DNA of 38,870 nt from Saprospiraceae bacterium. GTDB taxonomy: Bacteria; Bacteroidota; Bacteroidia; Chitinophagales; Saprospiraceae. The notes beneath the pieces were generated by a model. That model was given only the letters and a program-made list of their open reading frames with translations. It did no database searches and was not told where the DNA came from. Both the position numbers and the translations under genes were made by a program. Of this stretch, positions 16,416-25,616 are shown in pieces; within the stretch, counting starts at the first letter, position 1, and every line of letters begins with the position of its first letter. The DNA lies in the NCBI GenBank assembly GCA_026993525.1, contig JALWSS010000194.1:1-38870 (forward strand), read 5' to 3'.

Positions 16416-17171
16416 TCACCTGACTCTTCTCAAATTCTGAAGGCTGAAAAAACGTTCATCCACCTTCACGTTGAAATCGAGTGCAAGGTATTCAATAATA
16501 GTTTTCTGACCGGGTTTATCGGCGGGTATCAACTCCATTACGGATGGGAGCAATCTGCCGCCGAGCATTTTAATGTCTTTTCCATAAATGGTATTGACCA
16601 GGAACTCATCCTCATCGTAAAACTCAACCTTCATTTCCAGGTAGTCCTTTACATCAATCCACATGATGACCTTTCCCCAGACTACGGCGGCATCGGGTTT
16701 CGGGGTCAACACGATCTTGTAGCAGGACCTGCCGGCCACCTCTTCTTTGCCTGCCAATTTATGGGTAAAGTCATTTTTGAGTGAGGACTCCCTGACCAGG
16801 TCGTCGTTGGTAAAATCACTGCCCATCCAGCTTTGCATCATCATGGAGGGGGGCATTTTGATGGTGCGCTCGATGGTGGGTTGCCAGTTCCACAACTCCC
16901 TGCCACGCTTCAGGAATGCGGTGCCTTTGTCACGAGCCGGAGCGGTGATGACCACCAGGCTGTAATCCTCACCCAACGACCAGCTCTTCATGGTGATTTC
17001 CCGTTTCCAGGTGGGGCGGATGATGGTCATTTTCATTTCGGCATACGCCTTCTTGCCCCGAAACTTGTTCTCTGCACGGTTGATGATTTCAGTTGCGTTT
17101 TGAGCTTTGATCTGGCTCAATGTTGCGACAGCGAAGAAAATTAGCAGGGAAATACTGAGAATCTTTTTCAT
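16416..17171 (-). CDS. outer-membrane lipoprotein-sorting protein (LolA-like)
   Basis: 251 residues from the ATG at 17171, which is followed immediately by a signal peptide (about 23 residues, ending K-A-Q). Start 17198 would put nine polar residues before it. The mature part matches the LolA/LppX-like family annotated as outer membrane lipoprotein-sorting protein: early E-I-I-N-R-A-E-N-K-F-R-G-K, then Y-A-E-M-K-M and a beta-rich fold with KRGRELWNWQPTIERTIKMPP. It probably carries lipoprotein or another hydrophobic cargo across the periplasm, handed over by the ABC complex encoded next. First gene of the four-gene operon. A TACCTTGG box at 17195-17202 (minus strand) could be its -7 element. 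Confidence 0.88.
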   Translation of the reverse strand: MKKILSISLLIFFAVATLSQIKAQNATEIINRAENKFRGKKAYAEMKMTIIRPTWKREITMKSWSLGEDYSLVVITAPARDKGTAFLKRGRELWNWQPTIERTIKMPPSMMMQSWMGSDFTNDDLVRESSLKNDFTHKLAGKEEVAGRSCYKIVLTPKPDAAVVWGKVIMWIDVKDYLEMKVEFYDEDEFLVNTIYGKDIKMLGGRLLPSVMELIPADKPGQKTIIEYLALDFNVKVDERFFSLQNLRRVR

Positions 17172-17315
17172 GGTTGTGGTGTCAGATTTGGAGGCCAAGG
17201 TAATGGAACCGGATCAATTTCCGGTGTCAATTCCAGTCACTTTGAACGATGCTTTGTCTCAACACCATGATGAGCGCCTAAATAGCACAAAAGCACACGA
17301 TTACCAATGATTTTA

Positions 17316-17415
17316 TACTCAACTCAAAGTGGTTTGAGAATACCCCATCACTCACGTCAAATGTGGATGGGGAGTTTGGGCGGCGTGCGCCGCCCAAACC
17401 ACTTCGTTTTGAGTA
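17316..17415. mobile_element. C-type MITE-like element, 100 bp, uninterrupted core
   Basis: Ends TACTCAACTCAAAGTGGTTT and, inverted, TACTCAAAACGAAGTGGTTT (17 of 20 identical). It is flanked by TA at 17314-17315 and 17416-17417, the target-site duplication of Tc1/mariner-IS630-type elements. The centre is a perfect 12-bp stem GTTTGGGCGGCG / CGCCGCCCAAAC (17374-17399) with a 2-nt loop. It is the shortest of four copies and the only one without an extra palindrome in the core. It lies between the SulP and LolA-like genes, in the gap 17172-17434, which holds nothing else recognisable. Confidence 0.85.
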
Positions 17416-17434
17416 TAGTCAGATCAGATCGCTA

Positions 17435-19219
17435 TCAATTTTCTTTTTTTTCCTTCGGCAAATTCTGACACTCTTTGAATATCCTGGCCGTGCAGGCAGC
17501 GCAGGTCTTTTTGTCAAGTTTCTCAAAGATAGCCGGGATGGCCTTTTCCTTGTGAACAAAAAAGTGATCCTCGCCAATTCGCTCTTTGAAGCCCCCTCTG
17601 ACAAGGCTTTCCTGGGCGTTTTTTTTCAACCCTGACAGGTACAGACCTCCGCCTTTGTTCTTCCAGTGTTCAGCCTCGTTGGTCAGCCATTCACAGCCGG
17701 CTACATCAATAAAGTTGACGCCTTTACACAATATAAGGACGTGTTTGAGATCGGGGTTTTGTTCTTCGGTCAATCTTCGCAACTCGGTGGCGATGTGAAA
17801 AACCGAACCGAAAAAGATGGAACCGTCAATGCGGAGAATCTTCAGTTGCGGGCATTCCCTGAGCGGCTTACGGGCAATGTATTTAAAACGGCGGTTGGGT
17901 TCATCAGGATCAGGCGCCATCACAGCAACGTGAGGTGTGGATGTGCGCTGCAGGTAAAAGATCAGGGAAAAGATGACACCGACGTAAATGGCATATTCCA
18001 AATCGAAAAACAAGGTTGCCAGAAAGGTAATGATCATGACAGAACTCTGGCGCTTGCTGGTTTTCAATACCGTCCGGATAAACCGGAAATTGAAAAGGTT
18101 GTAGCCCACCAATACGATCACACCTGCCATGGCTGCGATGGGTATGTATGCAATCCAGGGAGAGATCAACAGCATTATGAGAATCAAAAACAGGGCTGCA
18201 AAAATGGCGGACATGGGCGTTTTGGCACCTACGTCATAATTTAAACCCGAACGGGTGAAAGAGCCTGAAGCCACATAAGAAGAAAAGAAACTGCCTACCA
18301 GATTGGCAATGCCCTGACCGATAAACTCCTGGTTGGCATCAATCTGCTGGCCGGAACGGGCAGCCACCGCCCTTACAATGGCTATGTCACTGATCAAGGC
18401 CAGCAATGCTATGGCAAATGCTGCCTGTGCCAGCTTACCCAGTTCACTCCATGTAAAAACAGGCGACGAGAGTTGCGGCAAAGCACTGGGCATGGGCCCA
18501 ACCAATTCAATGCCTGCGGCCTCCCCACCCATAAAATATGCAGCCAATGACCCCAGGATCATGGCAATGAGCATATTCGGAAGTTTCGGAAAAAGCTTTT
18601 TGGAAAAAATGGCTACGAGCAAGGTGCCAATACCTACTGCAGCAGAATAAACATTCATCTCGGCAATGTGCCGGCCCATCTGCAAAAAAGTGTCGGTAAA
18701 GCTCAGACCCTGTGGCAGGCTGAGACCAATCAACGAATCCATCTGACTGCTCACAATCAATACCGCTGCCCCTGCCGTGAATCCCGTAACCACCACATCA
18801 GAAATAAAATTGACCAGGGTGCCCATCCTCGCCAAACCCAGTATCAATTCATAAACGCCCACCATGAAAGTGATGGTAATGACCTTTTGAACATAGTCGG
18901 CTGTGCCCGGCTCCGCAATCTGACTTACGGTGGAAAATATGACCAATGACACCGCAGTAGTGGGGCCGGCAATGGAGTGCCATGACGAACCGAACAAGGC
19001 CGCAACAATGGGTACCACCATGGCGGTGTACAGACCATATACCGGAGGAAGCCCGGCTATCATGGCAAAAGCCACACCCATCGGGATGACGACGATGGCC
19101 CCCGTAAGACCTGCCAACAGGTCAGCCCGGAGGCTTTGCCGGTTCACCATGGGCCACCAGAGGAGGAATGGGAAAATTTTGGGAAGGATGTTGTTCTTTG
19201 ATTTTCCGTTACTGCTCAC
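17435..19219 (-). CDS. SulP/SLC26 family anion permease with STAS domain
   Basis: 594 residues. The SulP transport domain (about residues 15-425, 12-14 hydrophobic segments) carries the family pattern PVYGLYTAMVVPIVAALFGSS and GIANLVGSFFSSYVASGSFTRSG-type segments; these are given as landmarks. A cytoplasmic STAS domain follows (about 455-570). Family members move sulfate, bicarbonate, chloride or other anions; the substrate is undetermined. After the STAS domain comes a short tail with C-x2-C-x7-C (C573, C576, C584), not part of the standard family and possibly a metal or redox site. It appears monocistronic, with a C-type element just downstream of its stop. Confidence 0.93.
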   Translation of the reverse strand: MSSNGKSKNNILPKIFPFLLWWPMVNRQSLRADLLAGLTGAIVVIPMGVAFAMIAGLPPVYGLYTAMVVPIVAALFGSSWHSIAGPTTAVSLVIFSTVSQIAEPGTADYVQKVITITFMVGVYELILGLARMGTLVNFISDVVVTGFTAGAAVLIVSSQMDSLIGLSLPQGLSFTDTFLQMGRHIAEMNVYSAAVGIGTLLVAIFSKKLFPKLPNMLIAMILGSLAAYFMGGEAAGIELVGPMPSALPQLSSPVFTWSELGKLAQAAFAIALLALISDIAIVRAVAARSGQQIDANQEFIGQGIANLVGSFFSSYVASGSFTRSGLNYDVGAKTPMSAIFAALFLILIMLLISPWIAYIPIAAMAGVIVLVGYNLFNFRFIRTVLKTSKRQSSVMIITFLATLFFDLEYAIYVGVIFSLIFYLQRTSTPHVAVMAPDPDEPNRRFKYIARKPLRECPQLKILRIDGSIFFGSVFHIATELRRLTEEQNPDLKHVLILCKGVNFIDVAGCEWLTNEAEHWKNKGGGLYLSGLKKNAQESLVRGGFKERIGEDHFFVHKEKAIPAIFEKLDKKTCAACTARIFKECQNLPKEKKEN

Positions 19220-19373
19220 AACTTCAATGTTTGGGGGGTTTTCAGAACGCTAAGGTGAGGAAAATACAGGAAAGACCTGAGTGCACTTTGACAAACGGCA
19301 AATGTCAGGCCGGGAGCTGGAATATACCTGTAACTATTGTCACCCTGTTGCGGCAATCCTCGCGGATGCCTTT

Positions 19374-20315
19374 CTATTTCCGGGCAGAGCGAAAAGGTAT
19401 CTCGTACGTTTCCCCCTCCACGCCGGTTACGGTCTCCGGAAAAACCTCTCTGGCCTCCTGCAGCAATGGTGCGAGGTCCATGTAGCGACTTGAATAATGT
19501 CCGAGGATCAGTTTTTTCACTCGCGCTTTCAGCGCAATGAGGGCAGCTTGCCGGGCTGTGCTGTGCATGGTTTCGGCGGCATAAGCGGCCATGTCATGGG
19601 CAAATGTGGCCTCGTGGTACAGCAGGTCAACTCCGGCAACAACCGGAACGATGGCCTCGCTGTAACCCGTGTCCGAAGCATAGGCGTAAGACCGGGGTTC
19701 AGGTGGAGGGAAGGTCAACGCTTCAGGGTGTAAAACGCGCCCGTCGGGCAAACGGACTGCCCGGCCCGATTTTGCCTGGAGGATCTGCTCCACAGTGAGG
19801 TCATATTCTTTGATCTTCTCCGGAATGATGTTGAGCTGCCGTTGTTTTTCCCTGAAGAGATAGCCCACCGTGGGCACCCTGTGAACAAGCGGAAAACTGT
19901 GTACCGTCAATACCGCATTTTCAAAAACCAGATTCTGCCGCCCAGGGTAGGGAGAAGCATCATGTATCCGGAGATCAAAGCCCGGATCCCCTTGTGCCGA
20001 AAACAGGCAGTCCAGCATTTCACGAAGCAAACCGGGTTGGGGGGCATAGAGGTGGATCGGACTTCGACGGCGGTTCAGACCAAAAGAATACAACAGCCCG
20101 GGCAGTCCGAAAAGGTGGTCCCCGTGAAGGTGGCTCAGGAAGATGTGGTTGATGTTGGCCCTGCCGATGCCAAACTGCTCCATCCTGATCTGACAACCCT
20201 CACCGCAATCAATGAGGAATTTCTGGTTTTGAACCTGAAGTATTTGTGAAGTTGGCACCCTGCCGTGGGCAGGGATGGCTGAATTAACCCCGAGAATGGT
20301 CAGGCAGAATTTCAT
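19374..20315 (-). CDS. rnz: ribonuclease Z (tRNA 3' processing)
   Basis: 313 residues, the normal length for the short RNase Z form. Metallo-beta-lactamase fold with the zinc motif H-L-H-G-D-H (62-67) in FLSHLHGDHLFGLPGL, a further His in LVHRVPTVGY, Asp in YASDTGYSE and a C-terminal His in LILGHYSSRY. It cleaves 3' trailers from tRNA precursors in the cytoplasm. Its start overlaps the stop of the STAS gene upstream by ATGA (20312-20315), so the two are translationally coupled. Confidence 0.95.
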   Translation of the reverse strand: MKFCLTILGVNSAIPAHGRVPTSQILQVQNQKFLIDCGEGCQIRMEQFGIGRANINHIFLSHLHGDHLFGLPGLLYSFGLNRRRSPIHLYAPQPGLLREMLDCLFSAQGDPGFDLRIHDASPYPGRQNLVFENAVLTVHSFPLVHRVPTVGYLFREKQRQLNIIPEKIKEYDLTVEQILQAKSGRAVRLPDGRVLHPEALTFPPPEPRSYAYASDTGYSEAIVPVVAGVDLLYHEATFAHDMAAYAAETMHSTARQAALIALKARVKKLILGHYSSRYMDLAPLLQEAREVFPETVTGVEGETYEIPFRSARK

Positions 20316-20689
20316 CCTTCTTCGGAACGCAGGGTGCGCTCGATGTCTTCCATGAACACGAAGTCAATGGACTCTTCAACAGTTGGGATGATGGTAAGAA
20401 CCGTATCCAGCCTTGAAATTTCAATGAGCTTTTTGACAGTCTCGTGTTGAACCCCCGTGAGTACAAATGTGCCGAGGGACTTCCACAAGCGGTTGGCAGT
20501 CAGGATGGAACTCAGCCCGGAGGAGTCAACGTATTTTACCGAAGAAAGGTCGAGTATAAGGTTGGGAACACCTTCATTGGCAAGGATGACCAGTTCTGAT
20601 TTGAGGTCAGGAGCCAAAGCGGAATTGAGGTTCTCTTCTTCCAGTTTCATTACGGCATATCGCTCTTTCTTGTCAATTGTATATTTCAT
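20312..20689 (-). CDS. STAS-domain protein (anti-sigma factor antagonist type)
   Basis: 125 residues, a single STAS domain. The phosphorylation-site segment is V-D-S-S-G-L-S (54-60), like SpoIIAA/RsbV. Such proteins bind a serine-kinase anti-sigma factor or act as scaffold partners; no kinase or sigma gene is nearby. It forms an operon with rnz through a 4-bp overlap, a pairing seen in other Bacteroidota. The C-terminus extends about 15 residues beyond the minimal domain. A TATCTTAG box at 20811-20818 (minus strand) is a weak candidate -7 element. Confidence 0.88.
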   Translation of the reverse strand: MKYTIDKKERYAVMKLEEENLNSALAPDLKSELVILANEGVPNLILDLSSVKYVDSSGLSSILTANRLWKSLGTFVLTGVQHETVKKLIEISRLDTVLTIIPTVEESIDFVFMEDIERTLRSEEG

Positions 20690-20968
20690 GGTCAGAATGG
20701 TTAATCCAGATTGGACTGAGGGGAAACAGCCCTGTGATGAAACGGTTTAGCAAGGCCGGCCAACAAGCTCATTCACGGGGGGCCTATTACAAGTTCCTTC
20801 TCTTGCGGCGCTAAGATAATACAATATCAAATAAATCCATTTGAGTTGTTCATTAGCCGACATCAGGGCAGATGTTTCCAGGGGTGGGAACAAACTATTG
20901 GGTTAAACGTTTTTATCCTGTAATTTGGCCGCCAGGCAACATGAAACGCCCGCTTGCAAAGGCAACTA

Positions 20969-21133
20969 TATTCAAAACGAAGTGGTTTGGGCGGCGAAGC
21001 CGATACCGTCCCGTCCCGTCCCGTCCCGAAAGCTTTCGGGATTCGGGATTCGGGATTCGGGATTCGGGAGCCAAACTCCCAACCCTGCTGAAGTTCAAAG
21101 CTGAAGGTTTCCCAAACTACTTCGACCTGGGTA
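20969..21133. mobile_element. C-type MITE-like element, 165 bp, expanded core
   Basis: Inverted relative to 17316-17415 and flanked by TA at 20967-20968 and 21134-21135. The core is the longest of the four: after GTTTGGGCGGCG come four CCGTC pentamers (21006-21025), the palindrome CCCGAAAGCTTTCGGG (21025-21040), then four ATTCGGG heptamers (21041-21068). It lies in the 20690-21308 gap upstream of clpC, which holds no other feature I can support. Confidence 0.8.
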
Positions 21134-21308
21134 TATCATTTGAGATTTTCTCTGGCATTGTTTTTCCGAAGGCTAAGCATACTGTGAATTTGGGGACTTG
21201 CCAATCAGGAAATGTTGCTTACTTATGCAAGGAGGAATTTTTGCAAGACTGGCACCAGAACTTTGAACCAACACTGTAATCCTGTTATAAACAGTCCAAG
21301 AGGTAAAC

Positions 21309-23855
21309 ATGATGTTTGAAAAGAAATTTTCTCCAAAAGTCAAGAAGATCATCTCATTGAGCCGCGACGAGGCCGTGAGGTTGGGCCAGGACTTTATCAG
21401 TACCGAGCACTTGTTGTTGGGTCTGATCAAAGAAACCGACAACCTCGCCGTCAAGGTTTTGCAGGTGCTCGATGTTGATGCACTTGAACTTGAACAACTC
21501 ATCGAGGAGGCTACACAACGCCGCCCGGCTTCGCCCTCGGCCATCCACGTGGGCAACCTACCCCTCACCAAACAAGCCGAAAAGGTATTGAAAGTGACCC
21601 TGCTCGAAGCCAAAGCGCTGAAGAGCGAAGAAATAGCACCGGAACACCTGTTGCTTTCTATCCTCAAAGAGGAAAATGACCCCGCATGCAAGATTCTGAA
21701 ACAATTCGACGTGGACTACGAAGTTTTCCGCGAAGAATTGGAATATGTAATACAGGAAATGGACCCGCTCAGCGGTACCGAACCTTATGCACAGACACCT
21801 TCTGACGAGGATTCATTCGAAGAAGAGGAGAGTTCCCGTTACTCCCAGCCCCGCAAGGGCTCCCAGGCCAAATCCCGCACACCTGTGCTCGACAATTTTG
21901 GCCGCGATGTAACGCGCCTGGCCGAAGAGGGCAAACTGGACCCCATCATCGGTCGTGAAAACGAGATCGAGCGGGTTTCCCAGATTTTGAGCCGTCGCAA
22001 AAAGAACAACCCCATACTCATCGGTGAACCGGGCGTGGGCAAAACAGCCATCGTGGAAGGCCTTGCACTGCGCATTCACCAGAAAAAAGTGCCGCGCACA
22101 CTCTACAACAAGCGCATCGTCATGCTGGACCTGGCAGCGCTGGTGGCCGGCACCAAATACCGTGGCCAGTTTGAAGAACGCATGAAGGCCATCATGAACG
22201 AACTGGAAAAGACCCGCGACGTCATCCTGTTCATTGATGAGATACACACCATTGTTGGTGCCGGTGGTGCCACCGGCTCGCTGGATGCTTCCAATATCTT
22301 CAAACCTGCATTGGCCAGGGGCGAACTTCAGTGCATCGGTGCTTCCACGCTGGATGAATACCGCCAGTACATCGAAAAAGACGGAGCCCTCGATCGCCGG
22401 TTCCAGCGAGTAATGGTAGATCCTCCTTCTCCAGACGAAGCGGTCAACATTCTGGAAAACATCAGAGAGAAATACGAAGAGTTTCACCATGTAAAGTATT
22501 CTGACGAAGCTATCAAAGCCTGTGTCAAGTTGAGCGACCGCTACATCAGCGACCGCTTTCTGCCGGACAAAGCCATTGATGTCCTCGATGAGGTTGGGGC
22601 CAGGGTGCATCTGAAAAATATCCACGTTCCCAAACACATCGAGGAGCTCGAAAAGAAGATCGAGGAGGTGAAGGTCCAGAAGAACCAGGCTGTGAAAAAC
22701 CAGCAATACGAAAAAGCCGCTGACCTCCGCGATGAAGAGAGCAAACTGAGCCGTCAGTTGGATTTTGCGAAGATGCAATGGGAAGAGGAAAGCAAAACCA
22801 AGCGCTATCCTGTTTCCGAAGAAGACATAGCAGAAGTGGTGTCCATGATGACCGGCATTCCGGTTAAACGGGTGGCTCAAAGCGAAAGCAAGAAGCTGGT
22901 AAACATGGTTGACGACATCAAAAAGATGATCATCGGCCAGGATGAGGCAGTCATCAAAGTGGTCAAAGCCATCCAACGCAACCGCGTGGGGCTGAAGGAC
23001 CCGAAAAAACCAATCGGCTCTTTCATCTTTCTGGGCCCGACCGGCGTGGGTAAAACGGAGCTTGCAAAAGCCCTTGCCCGCTACATGTTCGACAGCGAAG
23101 ACGCCCTCATCCGCATTGACATGAGCGAGTACATGGAGAAGTTCTCCATCAGCCGCCTCATCGGGGCCCCTCCGGGCTATGTGGGTTACGAAGAAGGGGG
23201 GCAACTGACCGAGCGGGTGCGTCGCAAGCCGTACTCCGTGGTTTTGCTCGACGAAATTGAAAAAGCACACCCGGACGTGTACAACATCCTGTTGCAGGTG
23301 CTGGACGACGGACAGCTCACCGACAGTCTCGGCCGCAAGGTGGATTTCAAAAACACCCTGATCATCATGACTTCCAACATCGGTGTTCGCCAATTGAAGG
23401 ATTTCGGACAGGGGGTAGGTTTCGTCACCAAAGCCCGCAGGGATTCAGCCGAAGAGCACTCCAAAGGCATCATCCGCGATGCGTTGAAGAAGACCTTCGC
23501 ACCGGAATTCCTCAACCGGATTGACGACGTGGTCATATTCAACAGCCTTGAAAAAGAAGAGATCTTCAAGATCATTGACATCTCTTTGCAAGATGTGTAC
23601 AAGCGCCTCGAAAACCTAGGCTATGAGTTGATCTTGTCGAAGAAAGCCAAGGAATTTGTGGCTGAGAAAGGATACGATCCGGCATTTGGTGCCCGTCCGT
23701 TGAACAGGGCCATCCAGAAATACATCGAAGACCCGCTGGCAGAATTTCTCCTCAACGAGAACCCTGCCCAGGGCTCTAAACTGGAGGCTGTGTTGAAGAA
23801 AGATGGGTCAGGCCTGGAGATCAAACTCGCCAAACCTGTAAAAACGGATGCCTGA
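21309..23855 (+). CDS. clpC: ClpC-type AAA+ unfoldase (Clp protease ATP-binding subunit)
   Basis: 848 residues. The N-terminal double Clp_N repeat (about 5-150) is followed by an acidic linker. The first AAA+ domain has Walker A GEPGVGKT (239-246) and Walker B VILFIDE (305-311). The middle region contains a UVR-like coiled segment (about 444-485). The second AAA+ domain has Walker A GPTGVGKT (576-583) and Walker [14 protein letters not shown]-terminal D2-small domain completes it. This is ClpC rather than ClpB, because of the UVR-type middle segment and short linker. It unfolds damaged or tagged proteins for ClpP. Two adjacent ATGs occur at 21309 and 21312, with AGAGG 6-10 bp upstream. No McsA/McsB genes are adjacent. 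Confidence 0.95.
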   Translation: MMFEKKFSPKVKKIISLSRDEAVRLGQDFISTEHLLLGLIKETDNLAVKVLQVLDVDALELEQLIEEATQRRPASPSAIHVGNLPLTKQAEKVLKVTLLEAKALKSEEIAPEHLLLSILKEENDPACKILKQFDVDYEVFREELEYVIQEMDPLSGTEPYAQTPSDEDSFEEEESSRYSQPRKGSQAKSRTPVLDNFGRDVTRLAEEGKLDPIIGRENEIERVSQILSRRKKNNPILIGEPGVGKTAIVEGLALRIHQKKVPRTLYNKRIVMLDLAALVAGTKYRGQFEERMKAIMNELEKTRDVILFIDEIHTIVGAGGATGSLDASNIFKPALARGELQCIGASTLDEYRQYIEKDGALDRRFQRVMVDPPSPDEAVNILENIREKYEEFHHVKYSDEAIKACVKLSDRYISDRFLPDKAIDVLDEVGARVHLKNIHVPKHIEELEKKIEEVKVQKNQAVKNQQYEKAADLRDEESKLSRQLDFAKMQWEEESKTKRYPVSEEDIAEVVSMMTGIPVKRVAQSESKKLVNMVDDIKKMIIGQDEAVIKVVKAIQRNRVGLKDPKKPIGSFIFLGPTGVGKTELAKALARYMFDSEDALIRIDMSEYMEKFSISRLIGAPPGYVGYEEGGQLTERVRRKPYSVVLLDEIEKAHPDVYNILLQVLDDGQLTDSLGRKVDFKNTLIIMTSNIGVRQLKDFGQGVGFVTKARRDSAEEHSKGIIRDALKKTFAPEFLNRIDDVVIFNSLEKEEIFKIIDISLQDVYKRLENLGYELILSKKAKEFVAEKGYDPAFGARPLNRAIQKYIEDPLAEFLLNENPAQGSKLEAVLKKDGSGLEIKLAKPVKTDA

Positions 23856-23980
23856 TTTCAGTGCAAGCTCAACTTTCCATACGGTCATCACCACGGTGCA
23901 AACGGAAGAAATTAAAGTTGCACATTCCAAAAATCCCGACCTGGAAAGGATTGCGAAATCAAATATTTTCTAACCTTTGC

Positions 23981-24030
23981 AACGGTCAATGCCCGCATTT
24001 TTGTCAAATGGGCATTGACCGTTTATTTTT
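23981..24030 (+). terminator. strong hairpin with T-run between clpC and infC
   Basis: Perfect 14-bp stem AACGGTCAATGCCC (23981-23994) / GGGCATTGACCGTT (24010-24023), 15-nt loop, then TATTTTT. It can end clpC transcription. A promoter-like TAACCTTTG sits directly before it (23971-23979), so it may instead lie at the start of the infC leader and act as an attenuator. Confidence 0.75.
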
Positions 24031-24069
24031 ACACCACTTAACCACTTTCATTCACTAAAAAATATTCAT

Positions 24070-24654
24070 TTGGCAAGAGGAAGAATCAGATCCAGAAAAG
24101 TCGTTCCGAAGATCAGGTTTCGCATCAACGAACAGATCCGGGTTCCTGAAATCCGAATCGTTGGCGACAACCTTGAAGAAGTCAGCCGGGAAGTTGGCGA
24201 AACCATTGAACCGGGGAGCATCGTGCCCACCCGCCGTGCCCTCAACTGGGCCGACAAAGTACACCTCGATCTGGTAGAAGTTTCTCCGAAGGCAAAACCG
24301 CCGGTTTGCAGGTTTACTGACTATAAAAAGTTCCTTTACGAAAAGAAGAAGAAAGACAAAGAGCTCAAAGCCAAAGCCAGCAAAACCGTTGTCAAGGAAC
24401 TCCGTTTTGGCCCCAACACCGACGACCACGACCTCGAATTCAAAACCCGCCATGCCAGAAAATTTCTGGAAGAAGGTGCCAAGGTAAAGGCCTATGTTAC
24501 ATTTTATGGCCGCAACATCGTCTTCAAAGACCGGGGAAGAGACCTGCTCGAACGCTTCATTCAGGGCCTCGAAGACCTTGGTGCACCGGAAGCCCCCCCA
24601 CGCATGGAAGGCAAGCGAATGATCGTAGTGCTTGCACCCACCAAAAAGAAATAG
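24070..24654 (+). CDS. infC: translation initiation factor IF-3
   Basis: 194 residues read from TTG at 24070. No in-frame ATG exists before the conserved N-terminal domain. An in-frame ATT lies two codons upstream at 24064. IF-3 genes of many bacteria use rare start codons that IF-3 itself discriminates against, giving autoregulation, so a non-ATG start is expected. The N-domain carries I-R-F-R-I-N-E-Q-I-R-V-P-E-I-R. The linker is Lys-rich (DYKKFLYEKKKKDKELKAKA, about 78-97). The C-domain has LRFGPNTDDHDLEFKTRHA, residues 114 on. It keeps initiator tRNA and start-codon selection accurate on the 30S subunit. It heads the classical infC-rpmI-rplT cluster. Confidence 0.95.
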   Translation: MARGRIRSRKVVPKIRFRINEQIRVPEIRIVGDNLEEVSREVGETIEPGSIVPTRRALNWADKVHLDLVEVSPKAKPPVCRFTDYKKFLYEKKKKDKELKAKASKTVVKELRFGPNTDDHDLEFKTRHARKFLEEGAKVKAYVTFYGRNIVFKDRGRDLLERFIQGLEDLGAPEAPPRMEGKRMIVVLAPTKKK

Positions 24655-24681
24655 CAAGATTCTTTTTAACCCAAAAAGGGC

Positions 24682-24713
24682 TTTGCCAATAAAGGAGCAG
24701 TTACTTACCTTTG
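24682..24713 (+). promoter_or_regulatory. promoter of rpmI-rplT
   Basis: TTTG (24682-24685) and TACCTTTG (24706-24713), 20 bp apart, match the Bacteroidota -33/-7 consensus TTTG / TAnnTTTG. It starts transcription 19-26 bp before the rpmI ATG, so rpmI-rplT can be expressed separately from infC. Confidence 0.65.
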
Positions 24714-24738
24714 CGCCTCCTTAAAAATTCGTATTGCT

Positions 24739-24936
24739 ATGCCTAAGATGAAAACTCATTCGGGAGCGAAAAAACGCTTCAGCCTCACCGGCAGGAAAAA
24801 GGTGAAGCGCTTTCACGCTTTTACCTCGCACATGATGCGCAACAAAAGCAAAAAAGCCAAGCTTCGCCTGGTGAAAGCTGACACCATTCACACTTCAGAT
24901 GAAAAGCGTGTAAAGCGTATGCTCGCCAGCGGATAA
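24739..24936 (+). CDS. rpmI: 50S ribosomal protein L35
   Basis: 65 residues, the standard length, beginning MPKMKTHSGAKKRFSLTG with the family's Lys/Arg-rich pattern and H-M-M-R-N-K-S-K. It binds 23S rRNA in the large subunit. It sits between infC and rplT as in most bacteria, and a dedicated promoter lies just upstream. Confidence 0.97.
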   Translation: MPKMKTHSGAKKRFSLTGRKKVKRFHAFTSHMMRNKSKKAKLRLVKADTIHTSDEKRVKRMLASG

Positions 24937-25025
24937 GCATCCGCATCTCAACCAGATTTTTTAACGAGAGTGCAGGAAAGAAGAACCGTTTCGTGGTCTC
25001 TGCGCTGTACTAAAAAATTCAAATC

Positions 25026-25370
25026 ATGCCTCGTTCAGTCAACCATGTAGCGTCTCGTGCAAGGCGCAAAAAAGTTCTCAAACAAGCCAAAGGTTATTTC
25101 GGTCGTCGTAAAAACGTCTGGACCGTAGCCAAAAACGCCGTTGATCGTGCCATGGCCTTCGCTTATGTAGGCCGCAAACTCAAAAAGCGTGCATACCGCC
25201 GCCTTTGGATCGCCCGTATCAACGCTGCTGCCCGTGCGAACGGCACCACTTACAGCCGCCTGATGCACAAGCTGGCAGCCAACAACATCAACCTGAACCG
25301 CAAAGCACTTGCTGACCTGGCCCTGAACCACCCCGATGCCTTCAAAGCCGTGGTGGACGCCGCCAAATAA
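25026..25370 (+). CDS. rplT: 50S ribosomal protein L20
   Basis: 114 residues starting [20 protein letters not shown], then [10 protein letters not shown] and [13 protein letters not shown], all family landmarks. It is an early assembly protein of the 50S subunit and in some bacteria represses its own operon. It lies 89 bp after rpmI; no L20-mimic pseudoknot was identified. A terminator follows. Confidence 0.97.
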   Translation: MPRSVNHVASRARRKKVLKQAKGYFGRRKNVWTVAKNAVDRAMAFAYVGRKLKKRAYRRLWIARINAAARANGTTYSRLMHKLAANNINLNRKALADLALNHPDAFKAVVDAAK

Positions 25371-25390
25371 ATCAGCTCTCCGAAGATACC

Positions 25391-25425
25391 AAAAGGGGAA
25401 TCACCAACCGGTGGTTCCCCTTTTT
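25391..25425 (+). terminator. terminator of the infC-rpmI-rplT cluster
   Basis: Stem AAGGGGAATCACC / GGTGGTTCCCCTT with one G-T pair and a 4-nt loop, followed by a short T run at 25421-25425. It is 20 bp after the rplT stop. Confidence 0.85.
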
Positions 25426-25571
25426 AGGGATGAGGGATGAGGGATGAGGAATGAGGAATGAGGAATGAGGGATGAGGAATGAAAAGGGCTAACCACTCCC
25501 TACCCCCTACTCCCTACTCCCTACTCCCTACTCCCTACTCCCTACTCCCTACTCCCTACTCCCTACTCCCT
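25426..25571. repeat. two heptamer arrays: GGATGAG-type then ACTCCCT
   Basis: A GGATGAG/GAATGAG array (about 25427-25482) is followed by about nine near-perfect ACTCCCT heptamers (about 25507-25571). The second ends about 10 bp before TACCTTG at 25581-25587, a possible -7 element of the symporter gene, so its -33 region would fall within the array. Confidence 0.88.
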
Positions 25572-25616
25572 GTAATTCCCTACCTTGTCCCGGCATTTCA
25601 ATAAAACGAAAAATCC

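Noticed and set aside
20872-21279. Possible 135-residue gene upstream of clpC
   Set aside because: Its middle third is the C-type element and its palindrome repeats; no domain or conserved start is visible.
21813-23393. Long open frame opposite clpC
   Set aside because: Shadow of clpC codon usage; the sense strand is unambiguous.
25426-25571. CRISPR array
   Set aside because: Units are 7 bp and contiguous with no spacers; no cas gene nearby.
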